Shown here: positions 14,300 to 17,165 of the stretch, in pieces
How the letters are laid out: the number at the start of each line of letters is the position of its first letter
Position numbering within the stretch: the stretch's first letter is position 1
Origin: an uncultured Anaerolineaceae bacterium
GTDB lineage: Bacteria > Chloroflexota > Anaerolineae > Promineifilales > Promineifilaceae
DNA length: 17,165 nt
Direction of reading: 5' to 3'
Assembly (NCBI GenBank): GCA_937967805.1
Contig: CALBTC010000216.1
Coordinates: 1 to 17,165, forward strand
Notes under the pieces: generated by a model
Seen by the model: the letters and a program-made list of their open reading frames with translations, nothing else
The model's database searches: none
What the model was told of the DNA's origin: nothing
Program-made: the position numbers and the translations under genes

Positions 14300-17165
14300 T
14301 GGAGTTTAACACCTTACCCGATGGGGCAGAAAAGCCTGCCTCAGCAGCATTGTCTGCCGAGGAGCTGGCGCTGCTGGAGATGATGTTGGCCGAAGAAGGC
14401 GCAGAAGCCGCTGCCGAGCCAACCATTCCTCGGCGCGCCAATCTGGATAAATCACCACTCTCTTTTGCTCAGCAGCGGCTCTGGTTTTTAGAGCAGCTAG
14501 AGCCGGGCAGCCCGGTCTACCATATTCCGGCGGCTTTCCGGCTGCGAGGGGTGGTGGATACGGCCGTTCTCCAATCAGCTATTAACCAACTTGCCCAGCG
14601 GCATGAATCGCTGCGCACCGTTTTTGTTGCTGAAGAGGGCACGCCGTACCAAGTCGTTCTGCCTGAAATGGAACTGCCGCTAAACGTGCTCGATTTACGG
14701 CAGACCGCAAACAATGAACAGGTAGCCGAAGAACAGCTTTTTGCCGAGACGCAACGGCCGTTCAACCTGCAAACCGGCCCCCTTTTCCGCACCACCATTT
14801 TCCAGTTGGATGATGATGAGTCCATTATCCTGTTCATGATGCACCACATTATCTCCGATGGCTGGTCGATGGGCGTACTGTTTGGGGAGCTAACGGCCGT
14901 TTACAATGCCACCCGGCACAATGAACCCGTCACGCTGCCCGAACTGCCCATCCAATACGCCGATTTTGCCGAATGGCAGCGCGGTTGGCTGCAAGGTGAT
15001 GTGTTGGCGGAGCAGATTGATTTTTGGAAAGATCATCTGTACGGTGCGCCCACGCTGCTGGAACTGCCGCTGGACAAACCACGCCCCAACAGCAGAACCT
15101 TTGTGGGGCAGCGCCAGCCGGTGACATTGGATCAATCCACGACCGACGGGCTGCAAACGCTGGCCCGGCAGGAAGGGGCGACGCTGTTTATGGCGGTGCT
15201 GGCCGCGTTTAAAGTGCTGCTGGCCCGCTACACCGGGCAGGAAAGCATGGTTGTTGGTTCCCCTGTGGCCAACCGCAACCGGGCGGAAATCGAACGGTTG
15301 GTTGGCTTTTTTGTCAACACCCTGGCGCTGCACACAGACGTAAGCGGTGCGCCCACCTTCCGCCAACTGCTGGCGCGGGTGAAGGAAGGGGCGCTGGGCG
15401 CCTATGATCATCAGGATGTGCCGTTTGAGAAGCTGGTGGAAGAGCTCCAGCCGGAACGCTCCCTCAATTACAATCCGATTTTCCAGACATTGTTTACGCT
15501 GGAAACGGCCGCTCGCATGCCATTGCAGCTAGATGGTGTGGTAGACGGCCGTTCCCTCGAGGTCGATTTTGGTGCGGCCAAGTTTGATTTGAGTTTGTCG
15601 CTGACGGCCAAAGAAAGCGGGCTGGCCGGCTCCTTTGTTTACAACGTCGATCTGTTTGAGCCAGAAACGCTGGCGCGCATGGCGGGCCATTTCCAAACGC
15701 TGGCTGCGGCCATTGTGGCTAATCCCGACACGCCCATCACGCAGCTGAATATGCTAACGGCAGCAGAATGGCAGCAGCTGGCGGCTTGGAATGATACGGC
15801 CGTCTCCTACAACCATCCCGTGCCCACCGTACACCAACTGTTTGAGCTGCAAGTAGAAAAAACGCCGGACAAGCTGGCGCTCATCTACGAAGATGTAGAA
15901 ATATCGTATAGCCAGCTTAATGAAAAGGCCAATCAGCTCGCCCATTACCTGCAAAAGCACGGCGTGGGCCCAGAGATGCTTGTGGGCATCTCCGTGGAAC
16001 GCTCGCCGGACATGGTGATTGCCTTACTTGCCATTCTCAAGGCGGGCGGGGCCTATTTGCCGCTCGATCCAACCTATCCGCAGGAGCGGCTGGCCTACAT
16101 GCTGGCCGATTCTGGTGTAAAAATGTTGCTGACGCAGAAGCCGCTGCTGGTTGATTTGCCGGAAAGCGAAGCGGCCGTTTTTCTATTGGACAAAGATTGG
16201 CACAAAGTAGAAAACGAACCCACCAGCAATCCAGACAGTGGCGTTGGCCCGGAAAATCTGGCCTACGTCATTTACACGTCTGGCTCGACGGGACGGCCGA
16301 AGGGTGTGATGGTGACCCATCGCGGCATCCCTAACCTGGCCGAAGCCCAAATCGAGACGTTTAACCTGAAGCCGGAGAGCCGCTGCCTGCAATTTGCCAG
16401 TTTCAGCTTCGACGCCTCCGTATCTGAGGTGACGACGACGCTGTTGGCCGGCGCGACGCTGGTGCTGGCTCCGCAGCGCAGCATGATGCCCGGCCCGGCG
16501 CTGATCCACCTGCTGCGCGACAAGGAAATCACGGTGGTGACCCTGCCCCCTTCGGCCCTGGCGGTGATGTCGCCGGAAGAGCTGAGCGGCGTCAAGACGA
16601 TTGTCTCTGCCGGCGAAGCGTGCTCGGCAGAGATTGCGGCCAAATGGGCCCCAGGACGGCGCTTTGTCAATGCGTACGGCCCCACGGAGGCCACCGTCTG
16701 CACCACGATGATTATTGTAGAAGACGGCGAACGCGTGCCGCCGATTGGTAAGCCAATCAACAACTTCCAGGGGCTGGTGCTAGACGCCAACCGGCAGCCA
16801 TTGCCCCAGGGCATTCCCGGCGAGCTTTACATTGGCAGCGAGCTGGCCCTGGCGCGTGGCTACTTGAATCGACCGGAGCTGACGGACGAGAAATTTGTTG
16901 AACTGGCACAGGATGACCGTCTACCATTTCAGAATAGAAGATTTTACCGGAGCGGCGATCAGGTGAAATGGCTGCCGGACGGCTCTCTGGAGTTCCTGGG
17001 CCGGATTGATCACCAGGTGAAGGTGCGCGGCTTCCGCATTGAGCTGGGTGAAATTGAGACGGCGCTGCGGGAGCATACGGCCGTACGCGATGCCCTCGTA
17101 TTAGCTCGTGAAGACAATCCGGGCGACAAGCGATTGGTAGCCTATTTGCTCTCGGCCAATGGTTC
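14299..17165 (+). CDS. NRPS-C: C / A (tyrosine-like code), cut by window end
   Basis: The ATG at 14299 shares its A with the NRPS-B stop codon, and GGGAG at 14284-14288 is a good ribosome binding site. The frame stays open for 955 codons to the window edge. The head is acidic (residues 1-41, LSAEELALLEMMLAEEGAE), opposite in charge to the NRPS-B tail, as expected of docking partners. The C domain (~50-490) has intact HHIISDG (182-188). The A domain has YTSGSTGRPKG (659-669), FDASVSE (704-710), NAYGPTEATVC (791-801) and YRSGD. Its pocket residues are D705, A706, S709, T748, V769, A771, A792, V800 and C801, which with the A10 lysine would read DASTVAAVCK. That is the Phe-type pocket with Trp changed to Ser and matches codes known for tyrosine. 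The fragment ends near the A8-A9 region; PCP and later modules lie outside. Confidence 0.93.
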   Translation, partial: MEFNTLPDGAEKPASAALSAEELALLEMMLAEEGAEAAAEPTIPRRANLDKSPLSFAQQRLWFLEQLEPGSPVYHIPAAFRLRGVVDTAVLQSAINQLAQRHESLRTVFVAEEGTPYQVVLPEMELPLNVLDLRQTANNEQVAEEQLFAETQRPFNLQTGPLFRTTIFQLDDDESIILFMMHHIISDGWSMGVLFGELTAVYNATRHNEPVTLPELPIQYADFAEWQRGWLQGDVLAEQIDFWKDHLYGAPTLLELPLDKPRPNSRTFVGQRQPVTLDQSTTDGLQTLARQEGATLFMAVLAAFKVLLARYTGQESMVVGSPVANRNRAEIERLVGFFVNTLALHTDVSGAPTFRQLLARVKEGALGAYDHQDVPFEKLVEELQPERSLNYNPIFQTLFTLETAARMPLQLDGVVDGRSLEVDFGAAKFDLSLSLTAKESGLAGSFVYNVDLFEPETLARMAGHFQTLAAAIVANPDTPITQLNMLTAAEWQQLAAWNDTAVSYNHPVPTVHQLFELQVEKTPDKLALIYEDVEISYSQLNEKANQLAHYLQKHGVGPEMLVGISVERSPDMVIALLAILKAGGAYLPLDPTYPQERLAYMLADSGVKMLLTQKPLLVDLPESEAAVFLLDKDWHKVENEPTSNPDSGVGPENLAYVIYTSGSTGRPKGVMVTHRGIPNLAEAQIETFNLKPESRCLQFASFSFDASVSEVTTTLLAGATLVLAPQRSMMPGPALIHLLRDKEITVVTLPPSALAVMSPEELSGVKTIVSAGEACSAEIAAKWAPGRRFVNAYGPTEATVCTTMIIVEDGERVPPIGKPINNFQGLVLDANRQPLPQGIPGELYIGSELALARGYLNRPELTDEKFVELAQDDRLPFQNRRFYRSGDQVKWLPDGSLEFLGRIDHQVKVRGFRIELGEIETALREHTAVRDALVLAREDNPGDKRLVAYLLSANG

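Larger units (their letters stand above)
477..17084. repeat. Highly iterated palindrome ACGGCCGT, dispersed
   Basis: The 8-bp palindrome ACGGCCGT occurs about 27 times by hand count between 477-484 and 17077-17084, for example at 3061-3068 (intergenic) and 4962-4969. Chance at this base composition would give fewer than one. Most copies lie in coding DNA; a common context, GAAACGGCCGTT, encodes Glu-Thr-Ala-Val, which recurs in NRPS-A. Near-forms GCGGCCGT also occur (for example near 280 and 16173). It behaves like the cyanobacterial HIP1 palindrome, but with a different sequence. Confidence 0.75.

Overview
The window is a moderate-GC bacterial chromosome segment. Its first 3 kb holds unrelated housekeeping-type genes. 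The rest, from about 3.3 kb to the right edge, is a plus-strand nonribosomal peptide synthetase (NRPS) locus that continues past the window. A three-zinc-ribbon membrane protein, a type 2 PyrF, a PPOX/F420-type flavoprotein and the style of short iterated repeats suggest a Chloroflexota (Anaerolineae/Caldilineae-like) genome. This placement is inference; no rRNA or other marker is present.

Layout. Positions 1-195 (minus) are the start of a membrane protein. Positions 395-823 encode a small PPOX-type flavin/F420 split-barrel protein. Positions 993-2084 encode a zinc-ribbon, single-pass membrane protein, and 2178-2987 orotidine-5'-phosphate decarboxylase. Positions 2988-3335 are a gene-free stretch with a perfect 15-bp inverted repeat and a 14-nt tandem repeat. 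Positions 3336-4865 encode an MIO-type aromatic amino acid lyase with histidine-type selectivity residues. Three NRPS genes follow on the same strand. NRPS-A (4944-10769) is half-C / A1 / PCP / C / A2 / PCP. NRPS-B (10844-14299) is C / A / PCP, with a proline-like code. NRPS-C (14299-right edge) is C / A, with a tyrosine-like code, and is cut by the window end.

How they may work together. Acidic and basic terminal tails alternate so that NRPS-A should dock to B and B to C, giving the order A1, A2, Pro, Tyr/aromatic. NRPS-A is the unusual protein. It begins with a collapsed condensation domain. Its complete C domain has HExxxDL in place of HHxxxDG. Its second A domain has Val-Ala where alpha-amino-acid domains have Asp, together with altered A3 and A5 motifs, so that module probably does not take an ordinary alpha-amino acid. 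The lyase gene ends 78 bp upstream and could supply a deaminated (urocanate-like) or beta-amino building block; this is a hypothesis.

Two DNA-level patterns cross gene boundaries. The palindrome ACGGCCGT recurs about 27 times (hand count), far above chance. At least four unrelated short palindromic elements built from 7-, 8- or 21-nt iterated units, or from simple inverted arms, sit in the NRPS region. Three of them are in frame inside adenylation domains, and two of those are at the same A6-A7 loop.
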